Positions 17,084 to 25,949 of a stretch of 64,000 nucleotides of DNA are shown one piece after another (within the stretch, counting starts at the first letter, position 1; the number at the start of each line of letters is the position of its first letter). Made by a program: the position numbers and the translations under genes. Source of the stretch: Cohnella endophytica (GTDB lineage: Bacteria > Bacillota > Bacilli > Paenibacillales > Paenibacillaceae). The notes beneath the pieces were generated by a model that saw only the letters and a list, made by a program, of their open reading frames with translations, was not told where the DNA came from and ran no database searches. The stretch is taken from assembly GCF_003628305.1 (NCBI RefSeq), contig NZ_RBZM01000004.1, positions 372,001-436,000 of the forward strand, read 5' to 3'.

Positions 17084-18475
17084 ATGAGCAACCAAGCATC
17101 GGTATGGTTAAATAAAAGCAGGCGTCCCCGTCTGGAGGAAGGACACCCCTGGATTTTCGCGAACGAGATCGGCAAAACGGAGGGCGAAGCAACGCCCGGA
17201 GATCTCGTGGAGGTTCGCGATCATCGCGGACAACTGCTAGGGACGGGCTATTGGAATCCGAATTCGCAGATTACGGTTCGGATCGTCGCTTACGGTGCTT
17301 TGGAGCGGATGGACGCCGAATTTTTCCGTCGGCGTTTCGAACGGGCCGCGTCCCATCGCAGACGTTTCGTTAGCGACGGCACGTCATGCCGTCTCGTGTA
17401 TGGGGAAGCCGATTTCGTTCCCGGACTCGTCGTCGACCGTTTTAACGACGTGCTGGTCGTACAGGTACTTACTCTCGGAATGGAAGTCGCGAAAGAAGCC
17501 TGGCTCGCCGCTTTGATCGACGTATTCGCGCCTCGCGGCATTTACGAGCGAAGCGACGTAGGAGTGCGTACTTTAGAAGGCTTGGAAGAGCGGACCGGTG
17601 TGTTGTACGGCGACTGTCCGAGACTGATCGAAATGACAGAAAACGGACTAAAGGTGCAAGTCGATATCGTAGGCGGACAGAAAACCGGCTATTTCTTCGA
17701 CCAACGCGAGAATCGGGCTTCGATCAAGCCGCTTATCCAAGGCTGGGGAGAGCGCAGCGGCATCAAACTGGAGCAACGGGATACGGAGGAAGGCGTCGGC
17801 GTGCTCGTTCCCGTCAACGCCAACGGCGGGCTCGTAACGTTCCCCTATTGGGACGGGGCGACCGTGCTGGAATGCTTCGCGCATACGGGAAGCTTTACGC
17901 TGCATGCATGCGACTATGGCGCCAAGAAGGTGACCTGCCTCGACATTTCCGAGCATGCGCTGGAGACGGCGCGCCACAACGTCGAAATCAACGGATTTAC
18001 GGACCGCGTCGAATTCGTGGCGGCCGACGCTTTCGAATACTTGCGCAAGCAAGTCGCGGGAAGGGACGAGCGTCAGGCAAGAGCGAACGCCAAGGCATCC
18101 GGCGCCAAAGTAGACACTTCGAAGCCGTTGGTCGCGGAAGGCCGTACCTGGGACGTCATTATTCTGGATCCCCCGGCTTTCGCGAAGACGAAGAGAGCGG
18201 TGGAAGCGGCTTGCAGAGGGTACAAGGATATTAACCTGCAAGCGATGAAGCTGCTTAACGAAGGCGGCTATCTCGTTACCGCGAGCTGCTCCTATCACGT
18301 TCGGCCGGAGCTGTTCCTGGAGACGATTCAAGAGGCGGCGAAGGACGCGGGTAAAATCATCCGACGCATCGAATGGAACGGAGCAGGCAAGGATCATCCG
18401 CAATTGGCGGGCGTCGAGGAAGGCCATTACTTGAAGTTCGGCATATTCGAAGTGCGAAGCCGCAAGGAGCTGTAG
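17084..18475 (+). CDS. Class I rRNA methyltransferase, RlmI-like, with an insertion
   Basis: The 463-residue protein has an N-terminal PUA domain (LNKSRRPRLEEGHPWIFANEI), an EEHUD-like middle and a C-terminal Rossmann methyltransferase with ECFAHTGSF (SAM loop) and LDPPAFAKTK (catalytic DPPAF). This matches the RlmI/YccW group that makes 5-methylcytosine in 23S rRNA. It is about 65 residues longer than usual. One extra segment (about residues 224-262) separates the RENRASIKPL motif from the SAM loop, and a charged stretch (ERQARANAKASGAKVDTSKP) precedes DPPAF. The start is ATG 17084 behind GGAGAAGGAG. The modified base is inferred from the family. Confidence 0.85.
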   Translation: MSNQASVWLNKSRRPRLEEGHPWIFANEIGKTEGEATPGDLVEVRDHRGQLLGTGYWNPNSQITVRIVAYGALERMDAEFFRRRFERAASHRRRFVSDGTSCRLVYGEADFVPGLVVDRFNDVLVVQVLTLGMEVAKEAWLAALIDVFAPRGIYERSDVGVRTLEGLEERTGVLYGDCPRLIEMTENGLKVQVDIVGGQKTGYFFDQRENRASIKPLIQGWGERSGIKLEQRDTEEGVGVLVPVNANGGLVTFPYWDGATVLECFAHTGSFTLHACDYGAKKVTCLDISEHALETARHNVEINGFTDRVEFVAADAFEYLRKQVAGRDERQARANAKASGAKVDTSKPLVAEGRTWDVIILDPPAFAKTKRAVEAACRGYKDINLQAMKLLNEGGYLVTASCSYHVRPELFLETIQEAAKDAGKIIRRIEWNGAGKDHPQLAGVEEGHYLKFGIFEVRSRKEL

Positions 18476-18621
18476 TCAACGAACAACCGATATCGGGAAG
18501 CCTAAAATTTTTGTTAAGAAAATGTTAGCAAAAAGGAAGCATGTTCATCTCTCTTTTCGGGAACATTCCTAACGCCTCTGGATTATGTTTAATGCATAGG
18601 CATGGAAACGGAGGGTTGAAC

Positions 18622-18843
18622 ATGGTACACGAAGTCATTTTGTTCGGGAAGCGCGCGGTACCGCTGGAAAATAGAGCCAAAGCTCTAAGCAGCCGTAGCC
18701 GATTCAATACCCGCATGAAAGCGATGAAGGACGACCTGGATTTTCGCAGGCGTTGGAAAAACGTCTCCTATATCGAGCTATGGTCGGATGCGGCGATATT
18801 CAAATACGACGACGGCAGCAAATGGTATATGAATATTTCATAA
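18622..18843 (+). CDS. Unknown small basic protein, 73 residues
   Basis: I do not recognise this protein. The ATG at 18622 is preceded by GGAGGGTTGAAC, a convincing ribosome site, whereas the longer frame from 18541 has none. The sequence is basic in the first half (ENRAKALSSRSRFNTRMKAMK) and ends in an aromatic segment (SYIELWSDAAIFKYDDGSKW). No membrane segment or signal peptide is visible. It is a single-gene unit ended by the bidirectional terminator at 18855, which it shares with the opposing surface-protein gene. Confidence 0.7.
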   Translation: MVHEVILFGKRAVPLENRAKALSSRSRFNTRMKAMKDDLDFRRRWKNVSYIELWSDAAIFKYDDGSKWYMNIS

Positions 18844-18854
18844 TGATTACGCAG

Positions 18855-18888
18855 AAGAGCCTTGCGATGGCGCGCAAGGCTCTTTTTT
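18855..18888. terminator. Bidirectional terminator
   Basis: AAGAGCCTTGCG and CGCAAGGCTCTT form a 12-bp perfect stem followed by TTTT on the plus strand. On the minus strand only a short run follows the stem, but it sits 10 bp beyond the stop of the convergent gene. Confidence 0.85.
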
Positions 18889-18897
18889 CGTCGTTCG

Positions 18898-21800
18898 TTA
18901 TTCGACTTGTTTATTTTTGTAGTCGATTACTCGTTGAATCAATACGGCTGCTTCCGCGCGGGTCATCGATTCGGCTGGTTTGAACTTTCCGTCGGGCGTG
19001 CCCGACATGAGACCCGTCGACACGACTCCTCCGACTAAACCCGGCGCGATTCGAATTTCGGCACGATCTTTTAATCCTGCTATGCTAGCGGGAGATTCCT
19101 TTAATTTCAAAGCTATGGCCGTCCAGATGGCCGCTTCGACGCGAGTAATGTTTTTGGCGGGCTCGAACTTGTCGCCGTAAGCTAAAGGCTTAAACCAGCC
19201 ACCGTTAGCGGAAGCCTCGATATACGGAAAGGACCATTTGCTTGCAGGGACGTCTTGGAACGATGGCTTAGCGGCTAGCATCGGTTTTGCTCCCGCGGCT
19301 TGCGCGAGCATCTTCGCGAATTGCTCGCGACTGACGGGAGCGTTTGGCCGAAACGTGCCGTCTTGAAAGCCTGCGACAATTCCCGCCTCGGCCAACATCG
19401 ACACTTCCTTCCTTGCCCAATGCTTGATCATATCCGAGAAGGGACTGTCTTTTGACTCGGCGACCGAAGAATTAAATCGATACACGGCCAAGTTTTTCTC
19501 GGTGGAAGAAACTAACAGTATCCGATCGTCGCCTAACGATGCCGATAAAGCGTAATTCAGGCCGAATTCATCCGTCGTCCATTGGAGGGTACCGTCATAA
19601 CGAAACTTGCTTACGGAATGCTTGTCCTGAATTTTATTTCCCAGCGGAATAACGCCGATATTGCTCCAGGCCAGGAATCCGTCGTCCAGTTTGAGCAAGG
19701 CGGTCACCGCCTTGGCATCGATCGTACGGGACAACGTTCCGTTCGTCTTAATGACCAAAACGTCGTTATAGGCGGGCACGAATAGCTCGTTTCCTCGCGA
19801 GATAGGGGCGGAAGATAGGGAACGCTTCAAATTCGTACGCTTGATAAGCTTGCCGCTTGCGTCCAATTGGACGATGATTCCATCGCTTAACGCTACGGCA
19901 ATCGATCCGTCATCGGAGACGACCGGTTCGAAATAGCCCATCTGGGCGGTATCCGGTTCGTATTTCCAGCGAACGGAGCCGTTCGAAGCATCCAGAGCGT
20001 ATAAGGTACCTGCGGTCACAACCGATTGCGGCGAGGATCCGCTATTCGTTTGATAGCTATATTGTTTGGCGATGACGTAGAGTACGGTGCCGTCAGGCGA
20101 GAAGCTCATCGCGTTATCTACGCGGCCCGTCAAGCTTGAGGTCCATTTCAGAGCATTATTTGCATCGATGGAATACAGCTTGGAAACGGACGTGTCTTTC
20201 TGATTTGTTATTTTTTGAACTGGGGGATTAAACGCGGCATATACGGTTCCGTTCCGGTCGATGGCCGTCGAACCGTGGCTACCTCCCAGCGCGTGAGTTT
20301 TAATTTCCGTTCCCTTATCCGAATCGAGTTTAATAAATTTTCCGTCCGCGGTGCCTATGTACAGCGCATGGTCTGAACCGTAAACCGGCGGCGAATTGAC
20401 CGTTTGTCCCGCTTCGTATGTCCAAAGCGCGTTTCCTTCGGGACCAAAGGCTTTGACTTGTCCTTTGACGGAAACCGAGAATGCGTTCCCGGTAGAGTCG
20501 GCGACGGCTAGGGGAACGAGAAAGTCCGCGGAATCGAATTGCCATTTTCGTTCGGTGGTTTTAATCGTCGCGGTAAGAGGTTTTCCTTTCGACACGGTCA
20601 ACGTTAAGGAAGCTTTGAATGTCTTGTAGGTCGCGGTTATCGTCGCTGTCCCGGAATTGACTCCAAGCACTTGTCCCGTAACGCCGTCTACTTGTACGAC
20701 GGATTCGTTGGAGCTTGCGTATCGGGCTTCATTGCCAAGCGTAATCCGTCTGCCGTCCGAATATAGCTGTTCCGTGCTTAACGTTATCCGGTCGCCCGGC
20801 CTGAGCGAAATCGCCAGATTCGGCTTTACCGCTATCCCGGTGAGTCTGGATGGCCCGTTCGGTCGATCGTTCGCTTTCGTTAGCGACCCTTGAGCGGAGC
20901 CAATGAGGAAGTAGCCGTCCTCTTGCGGCGAATAGGCATAGTAATTTCCCGCCTCCCCAGTATATAGAGCGACGGACCGAAGATCGTAGGACACGGACAG
21001 CAATCCGTCGTAAGTTTTAAAATACAGCGTTTTGTCCGTCGGATAGGCGGCTTGGAGATAACCCGGATTATCGTATGAGCGGGTCAATAGGCCACCCGAA
21101 TCCACGACGGCCAATTGATCGGAAATCAGCGCGGACACGCGAGTGTTGTCCGTCCCATCGGGCCGGAACAGCGCGACCGGAATGACCAATCCGCCTTCGG
21201 GCCTGGGGTAGACGTTATAGGAGGCATAGACTCCGGGTTGGTCGTTAAAAACGTATTTCCACTTCTCCGCCCCCGTCGCATCGAGCGCGTACACCGTCCC
21301 CGAGAAGGAGGCGACGTAAAGCGTGCCGTCCATTCCGAGAGCGAGACTATTTGCGGAGCTTGGGATTTCCCGCAGCTTCTTCGCGCCACCGGCATTCACC
21401 GAATAGATGGCCGAGGTGGCTTTGAGTTCATCGTTTGCCGTCATAAAAGTCTGCGGCGAGTCCGAACTGCCTATGATACCGGAAAAGTAAATATTTCCTT
21501 TTTCGTCGCTTATCGCCTTCAAGTACTCGGTTATATTGTCCAGCTTTTGTTGCCAGCGATAATTGCCGTTATCGAGCAATTCTCCGACGAGGAAGGTTCG
21601 ATTCGACGTAAGTTTATTGGAACTGAAAATAGGCTTCAAGTCTTGGGTGACCGCGAATACTTTCGTCGCTCCGCCGACCTTCTGACTCCACAACGAACTT
21701 ACGATAGCTTTCCGGCTTTCTTCTATTCCCGACGGGTTCAAATTAATCAGGATGTGAGACGACAGTAAATGCACATATCCGCTATCTTGAACGACCATGG

Positions 21801-22209
21801 CAGTAAAATAATCGCTCGTCGACTCGTATTCCCATTTCTTGCTTCCGTCGGAAGTAATCGAGTAGACGTTTCCGCCCGAGCCAACGTACAGGGTCCCGTC
21901 GGCGGCTTGCGCGATTTGGACCGTTCCCGCGTTTCTGGACACGGCGATCGGATACCGCCACGCAATCGATCCGTCTTTTCGGACGGCGACCAGGTTGCCG
22001 TCGGAGGTAGGTACATAGGCGATCTGTTCGGCGCCGATGTAAGGGTCGCCTATTACCGAAGCCCCGAGCCCGGTTCTCCATTGTTCCGAGAACGCGCTTT
22101 TGGCGGGGGCGAATTTCTCGGCGAAAGCGGCGGGCGCTAGGCAGGAAGCGATGAGAGTTAGACTAGCGATCAAAATAACGAGTTGTCGTAATACGCGAAG
22201 ATACTTCAT
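18898..22209 (-). CDS. SLH-anchored surface protein with PQQ-like beta-propellers and a Big2 domain
   Basis: The 1103-residue protein starts with a Sec signal peptide (LVILIASLTLIASCLAPAAF, about residues 11-30). PQQ/BamB-type propeller repeats (DGNLVAVRKDGSIAWRYP, DGTLYVASFSGTVYALDATG) fill about residues 45-450. A Big2 Ig-like domain lies at about 453-543 (TLSTEQLYSDGR, ATITATYKTFKASLTLTVS). A second set of propeller repeats spans about 550-915. Three SLH domains follow at about 923-1103 (FSDMIKHWARKEVSMLAEAG, GFQDGTFRPNAPVSREQFAK), which bind pyruvylated cell-wall polymer. The protein thus sits on the cell surface. Its ligand is unknown; no catalytic motif was seen. GGGAGG precedes the ATG at 22209. 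Confidence 0.9.
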   Translation of the reverse strand: MKYLRVLRQLVILIASLTLIASCLAPAAFAEKFAPAKSAFSEQWRTGLGASVIGDPYIGAEQIAYVPTSDGNLVAVRKDGSIAWRYPIAVSRNAGTVQIAQAADGTLYVGSGGNVYSITSDGSKKWEYESTSDYFTAMVVQDSGYVHLLSSHILINLNPSGIEESRKAIVSSLWSQKVGGATKVFAVTQDLKPIFSSNKLTSNRTFLVGELLDNGNYRWQQKLDNITEYLKAISDEKGNIYFSGIIGSSDSPQTFMTANDELKATSAIYSVNAGGAKKLREIPSSANSLALGMDGTLYVASFSGTVYALDATGAEKWKYVFNDQPGVYASYNVYPRPEGGLVIPVALFRPDGTDNTRVSALISDQLAVVDSGGLLTRSYDNPGYLQAAYPTDKTLYFKTYDGLLSVSYDLRSVALYTGEAGNYYAYSPQEDGYFLIGSAQGSLTKANDRPNGPSRLTGIAVKPNLAISLRPGDRITLSTEQLYSDGRRITLGNEARYASSNESVVQVDGVTGQVLGVNSGTATITATYKTFKASLTLTVSKGKPLTATIKTTERKWQFDSADFLVPLAVADSTGNAFSVSVKGQVKAFGPEGNALWTYEAGQTVNSPPVYGSDHALYIGTADGKFIKLDSDKGTEIKTHALGGSHGSTAIDRNGTVYAAFNPPVQKITNQKDTSVSKLYSIDANNALKWTSSLTGRVDNAMSFSPDGTVLYVIAKQYSYQTNSGSSPQSVVTAGTLYALDASNGSVRWKYEPDTAQMGYFEPVVSDDGSIAVALSDGIIVQLDASGKLIKRTNLKRSLSSAPISRGNELFVPAYNDVLVIKTNGTLSRTIDAKAVTALLKLDDGFLAWSNIGVIPLGNKIQDKHSVSKFRYDGTLQWTTDEFGLNYALSASLGDDRILLVSSTEKNLAVYRFNSSVAESKDSPFSDMIKHWARKEVSMLAEAGIVAGFQDGTFRPNAPVSREQFAKMLAQAAGAKPMLAAKPSFQDVPASKWSFPYIEASANGGWFKPLAYGDKFEPAKNITRVEAAIWTAIALKLKESPASIAGLKDRAEIRIAPGLVGGVVSTGLMSGTPDGKFKPAESMTRAEAAVLIQRVIDYKNKQVE

Positions 22210-22403
22210 TGAAACCTCCCGGCAATTGAGAAATGAATGAAAGAGTATTCGATAGATCCAACTATAAAACCTTTATTTGGATGAGGAAATACTACGCATT
22301 CTCTTCGTTATCTTTTTTTGGATCGGCGAACGTCTGTGCGCATGGACGGGCCGTATGTTACAATGGGTGGAGTTTAAGCAGCACACGATCGGAGGAATGC
22401 CGC

Positions 22404-25400
22404 ATGTCGCTTCGGCTCATAACGGGACGTTCGGGAAGCGGAAAGACGCGTCTCGTCTTGGATGAAATAAGAGAAAAGCTGCGGGAAGACGCGCTTGGAT
22501 CCCCCTTGATATTGCTAGTTCCGGAACAGGCGACGTTCCAAGCGGAGTACGCGATGGCGACGACGCCCGGAATGAACGGCTTCATGCGCGCCCAGGTGCT
22601 TAGTTTCCGTCGGCTAGCGTTCCGCGTCATGCAGGAGACGGGAGGTTCCGCGGTCGTTCCGATTCACGATAACGGCAAAGCGATGTTGTTGCATAAAGTA
22701 CTCGAAGCTCGGAGAGAGAGTTTGCGCTTATTCCGAGGAGGAAAGTCCGAGTCCGGGCTCATCGCGCGCATCAACGATTTATTGACGGAAATGAAAAGAT
22801 ACGGCATAGACGGCGATAAGCTGACCGAGCAGGCGAACGCGGCCGCAAGGCGAACGGCGAGCGATCCGCATTCCGCCTTGCTGGCTGACAAGCTTCACGA
22901 TCTTTCCCTGATTTACTCCGAGATGGAGCGGGAGCTCGCGGGTCATTGGCTCGACGGAGAGGATATGCTTAGCTGGCTCGCGAAGGGAACGCCGTCGGCA
23001 ATCTCTCTCGAGGGTGCCGAAATCTGGGTGGACGGATTCCACGGCTTTACCCCTAGCGAATACGCCGTATTGGAAGCCCTTCTGCGCAAGACGAAGCGGG
23101 TTAACGTGGCGTTATGCTTGGACCGTCCATACGGCGCAGGGGAGCGGCCGGACGAGCTCGAATTGTTCCATCCTACCGCGGAGACTTCCTCCCAGTTGTG
23201 CGAACTGGCGCAATCGGCCGGAGCGAAGCTCGAAGCGCCGGTTCTCGTTCATCCGGTTATCGCGCCGCGCTTCGAACGGAACCCGCTGCTCGCGTTTCTC
23301 GAATGCAATTGGAGCAATCGCGTTCGGTGGAACGGGGATGTTTCGCTGATGCGACCGGACCATCCGGACTGCGGGCTTTCCTTGCATGCCGCGGCTAATC
23401 GCAGGGCGGAAGCGGAAGCCGTGGCGAGGGATATGCGGCTTCGCGTCAGGGAGCAAGGCGGAAGATGGCGGGATATGGCCATCTTCGTAAGGAAAATGGA
23501 CGATTACGCGGATTTGCTCGCTTCCGTGTTCGGGGATTACGGAATTCCTTATTATTTGGACGGCAAAGCCGGCGTTTCGCATCATCCGCTCGTCGAGTTC
23601 ATTCGTTCCGCATTGGAATGCGTGACCGGCGGATGGAAAGCGGAAGCCGTGTTTCGTTGCGCGAAGACGGATTTGCTGGGAACGCCGGAAAGACGGGTAA
23701 CGCGCGACGAAATCGATAGATTGGAAAATTATACGCTCGCCGCCGGAATCGACGGCTGGCGTTGGCACTCCGCGCAGGTTTGGCTGCCGCTATTCCGCGG
23801 CGATCTCGAAGACGAGACGGTCGCCAACGAAGCGGACGATGCGATGAGAAGGCTGATCGAGGTGCGCGATGCGCTAATCGGTCCGTTGCGGGAACTGCAG
23901 GAAGGGATGCAAGAGGCGACGACCGTAAGGGGGCTTTGCGAGAGCTTATTCGGTTTTCTCGAGCGCACCGGCGCGGCGGACATGCTGGAAAGTTGGAGCG
24001 CGGAAGACGGCGCCTCGGGCAAGCCGGGTAAAATGGCGCTGCATAGGCCGCTATGGGATGCGGTAATGACGCTACTAGACCAATTGGTAGAGTTGATGGG
24101 CGAGCAAGAGCCGGATTCGCTTCTGTTCGCCGGGATGGTGGATTCCGGCTTGGAGGAGCTGAAGCTCGGGGCCGTTCCCCCTTCGCTTGACGGCGTGCTG
24201 ATCGGAAGTCCGGAGAGAACGCGTTCGGATCGCGTTCGGATCGTTTATTTGCTCGGCGCCAACGATGGGGTTCTGCCGATGCGAATTTCGGAGAACGGCT
24301 TGATCGCGGAAGAGGAGAGGGACCGGTTGGCCGCGACGGGACTGTCGCTTGCGCCCGGCTCGCGGCGGAGATTGCTGGACGAGCAATTCCTCGCTTATTT
24401 GACGTTGACGACCGCGTCCGAGCATCTCTGGATCAGTTATCCGGTCGCCGACGAAGAAGGAGGCGGGTTGCTGCCTTCGGAGTGGATCGGCAAGCTCAAG
24501 AAGAGATTCCCGGGCATTCCCGTCCGGTCGGTTGCGCCAGAGCCGCAGGAAACGCAATCCGAGGAAGAGCAACTCGAATACGCGGATCATCCGGGAAGAG
24601 CGATGACCCACCTTCTGGCAAGATTAAGGAGTTGGCGTCAAGGGGAAGCCGTGACCGCAGGCTGGTGGTCGGTATACGACTGGCTCATCGGCAACCGGGA
24701 TTGGAACAAGAAATTAGTATCGCTCCTTTCCTCTTTGAACTATTCCAACGAAGAGAAGCCGCTGGAACCGGAGACAAGCCGTTTGCTCTACGGGGAACGG
24801 CTGCTCGCGAGCGTCTCGCGTATGGAACGGTTCATCGCTTGCCCGTTCCAGCATTTCGCCGCTCATGGGTTGCGGCTTCAGGAGCGCAGATTGTTCCGCG
24901 TCGACTCTCCGGATATCGGACAGCTTTTCCACGCGGCTCTTCGCCAGACGACGGAGAAGATGTTCGCGGAAGGTCCAGCAGGCGTCGACGCCGCCCGCTG
25001 GCAAAGCGAAGCGGCAGCGGCGGTGGATAAGCTGTTGCCCCGTATCCAATCCCAAATTCTGTTATCGTCCAACCGGCACCAAGTCATGGCGCGCAAGCTG
25101 CGGGACATCGTCAAGCAAGCATCGTCCGTTCTGGGCGAACACGCGGCGCTGTCGGCTTTCAAACCCGTCGGGCTGGAGATGAGCTTCGGTCCGAACGGTC
25201 TTCTCCCGCCACTGTCGCTTGAGCTGGACGGAGGACGTTGGATGGATATCGCGGGTAAGATCGACCGCGTGGACGCGGCCCACTCTTCGTCCGGTTTGTT
25301 GCTGCGGATACTGGACTATAAATCCAGCGCGATGAAGCTGAAGCTGGACGAGGTCGCTCACGGACTGTCGTTGCAAATGCTCACCTATTTGGACGTCGTC

Positions 25401-25949
25401 GTCTCGCATGCCCCGCACTGGCTCGGACAAGCGGCCAAACCGGCGGGCGTGCTGTATTTCCACGTGCAGAATCCGCTGCTTCTTACGCCGAATGGATTGC
25501 CTAAAGACGAAGCAAGGAATGCTTTGTTCCGTCAATACCGCATGCAGGGACTGCTGCTGTCCGACGGCGAGTCCGTTAAGCTGATGGACGAATCGTTGAA
25601 CCAGAACAGCAAGTCCGCGGTCGTGCCCGTCGAATTCAAGAAGGACGGGTCTTTCTCCGCGCGCTCGCAGGTCGCGAATCAGAGCGAGTGGGAAGTGCTA
25701 AGAGGGTCCGTGCGCAGGCAAATTCGCCGGATCGGCAAACGGATCGTCGACGGAGACGTCGCGATCGCTCCCTATCGGCTCGACAAACGCAGTCCATGCA
25801 CGTTCTGCGATTTCCGGCCGGTATGCCATTTCGACAGTCAAGTGGAAGGCAACGCCTATCAAGCGTTAAGCAAATCGGGCAGTCGCGAGGAGCTGTGGAG
25901 ACGGCTCGCGGACGGCGCGCAAGGAGGGAATCCCAATGCATCAAATTAA
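22404..25949 (+). CDS. addB: AddB, helicase-exonuclease subunit
   Basis: The 1181-residue protein begins MSLRLITGRSGSGKTRLVLD, an N-terminal Walker A. The C-terminal nuclease domain carries the four cysteines of an iron-sulfur staple (C in ERFIACPFQHF; CTFCDFRPVC near the end) and the nuclease motif ILDYKSSAMKLK. With AddA it forms the RecBCD-equivalent that resects double-strand breaks and recognises Chi for RecA loading. The ATG at 22404 follows GGAGGAATGCC; the frame is open upstream without a ribosome site. It overlaps addA by 14 bp. A LexA-like site lies near its promoter. Confidence 0.96.
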   Translation: MSLRLITGRSGSGKTRLVLDEIREKLREDALGSPLILLVPEQATFQAEYAMATTPGMNGFMRAQVLSFRRLAFRVMQETGGSAVVPIHDNGKAMLLHKVLEARRESLRLFRGGKSESGLIARINDLLTEMKRYGIDGDKLTEQANAAARRTASDPHSALLADKLHDLSLIYSEMERELAGHWLDGEDMLSWLAKGTPSAISLEGAEIWVDGFHGFTPSEYAVLEALLRKTKRVNVALCLDRPYGAGERPDELELFHPTAETSSQLCELAQSAGAKLEAPVLVHPVIAPRFERNPLLAFLECNWSNRVRWNGDVSLMRPDHPDCGLSLHAAANRRAEAEAVARDMRLRVREQGGRWRDMAIFVRKMDDYADLLASVFGDYGIPYYLDGKAGVSHHPLVEFIRSALECVTGGWKAEAVFRCAKTDLLGTPERRVTRDEIDRLENYTLAAGIDGWRWHSAQVWLPLFRGDLEDETVANEADDAMRRLIEVRDALIGPLRELQEGMQEATTVRGLCESLFGFLERTGAADMLESWSAEDGASGKPGKMALHRPLWDAVMTLLDQLVELMGEQEPDSLLFAGMVDSGLEELKLGAVPPSLDGVLIGSPERTRSDRVRIVYLLGANDGVLPMRISENGLIAEEERDRLAATGLSLAPGSRRRLLDEQFLAYLTLTTASEHLWISYPVADEEGGGLLPSEWIGKLKKRFPGIPVRSVAPEPQETQSEEEQLEYADHPGRAMTHLLARLRSWRQGEAVTAGWWSVYDWLIGNRDWNKKLVSLLSSLNYSNEEKPLEPETSRLLYGERLLASVSRMERFIACPFQHFAAHGLRLQERRLFRVDSPDIGQLFHAALRQTTEKMFAEGPAGVDAARWQSEAAAAVDKLLPRIQSQILLSSNRHQVMARKLRDIVKQASSVLGEHAALSAFKPVGLEMSFGPNGLLPPLSLELDGGRWMDIAGKIDRVDAAHSSSGLLLRILDYKSSAMKLKLDEVAHGLSLQMLTYLDVVVSHAPHWLGQAAKPAGVLYFHVQNPLLLTPNGLPKDEARNALFRQYRMQGLLLSDGESVKLMDESLNQNSKSAVVPVEFKKDGSFSARSQVANQSEWEVLRGSVRRQIRRIGKRIVDGDVAIAPYRLDKRSPCTFCDFRPVCHFDSQVEGNAYQALSKSGSREELWRRLADGAQGGNPNASN

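Noticed and set aside
16116..17192. A 358-codon minus-strand frame overlapping the Na/Pi cotransporter
   Set aside because: It is a shifted frame of the cotransporter gene, rich in Arg and without domain patterns. The cotransporter frame has the family motifs.
24075..24611. Long minus-strand frames inside addB and addA
   Set aside because: They are Arg-rich shadows of high-GC coding sequence with no ribosome sites; both addB and addA are firmly identified.
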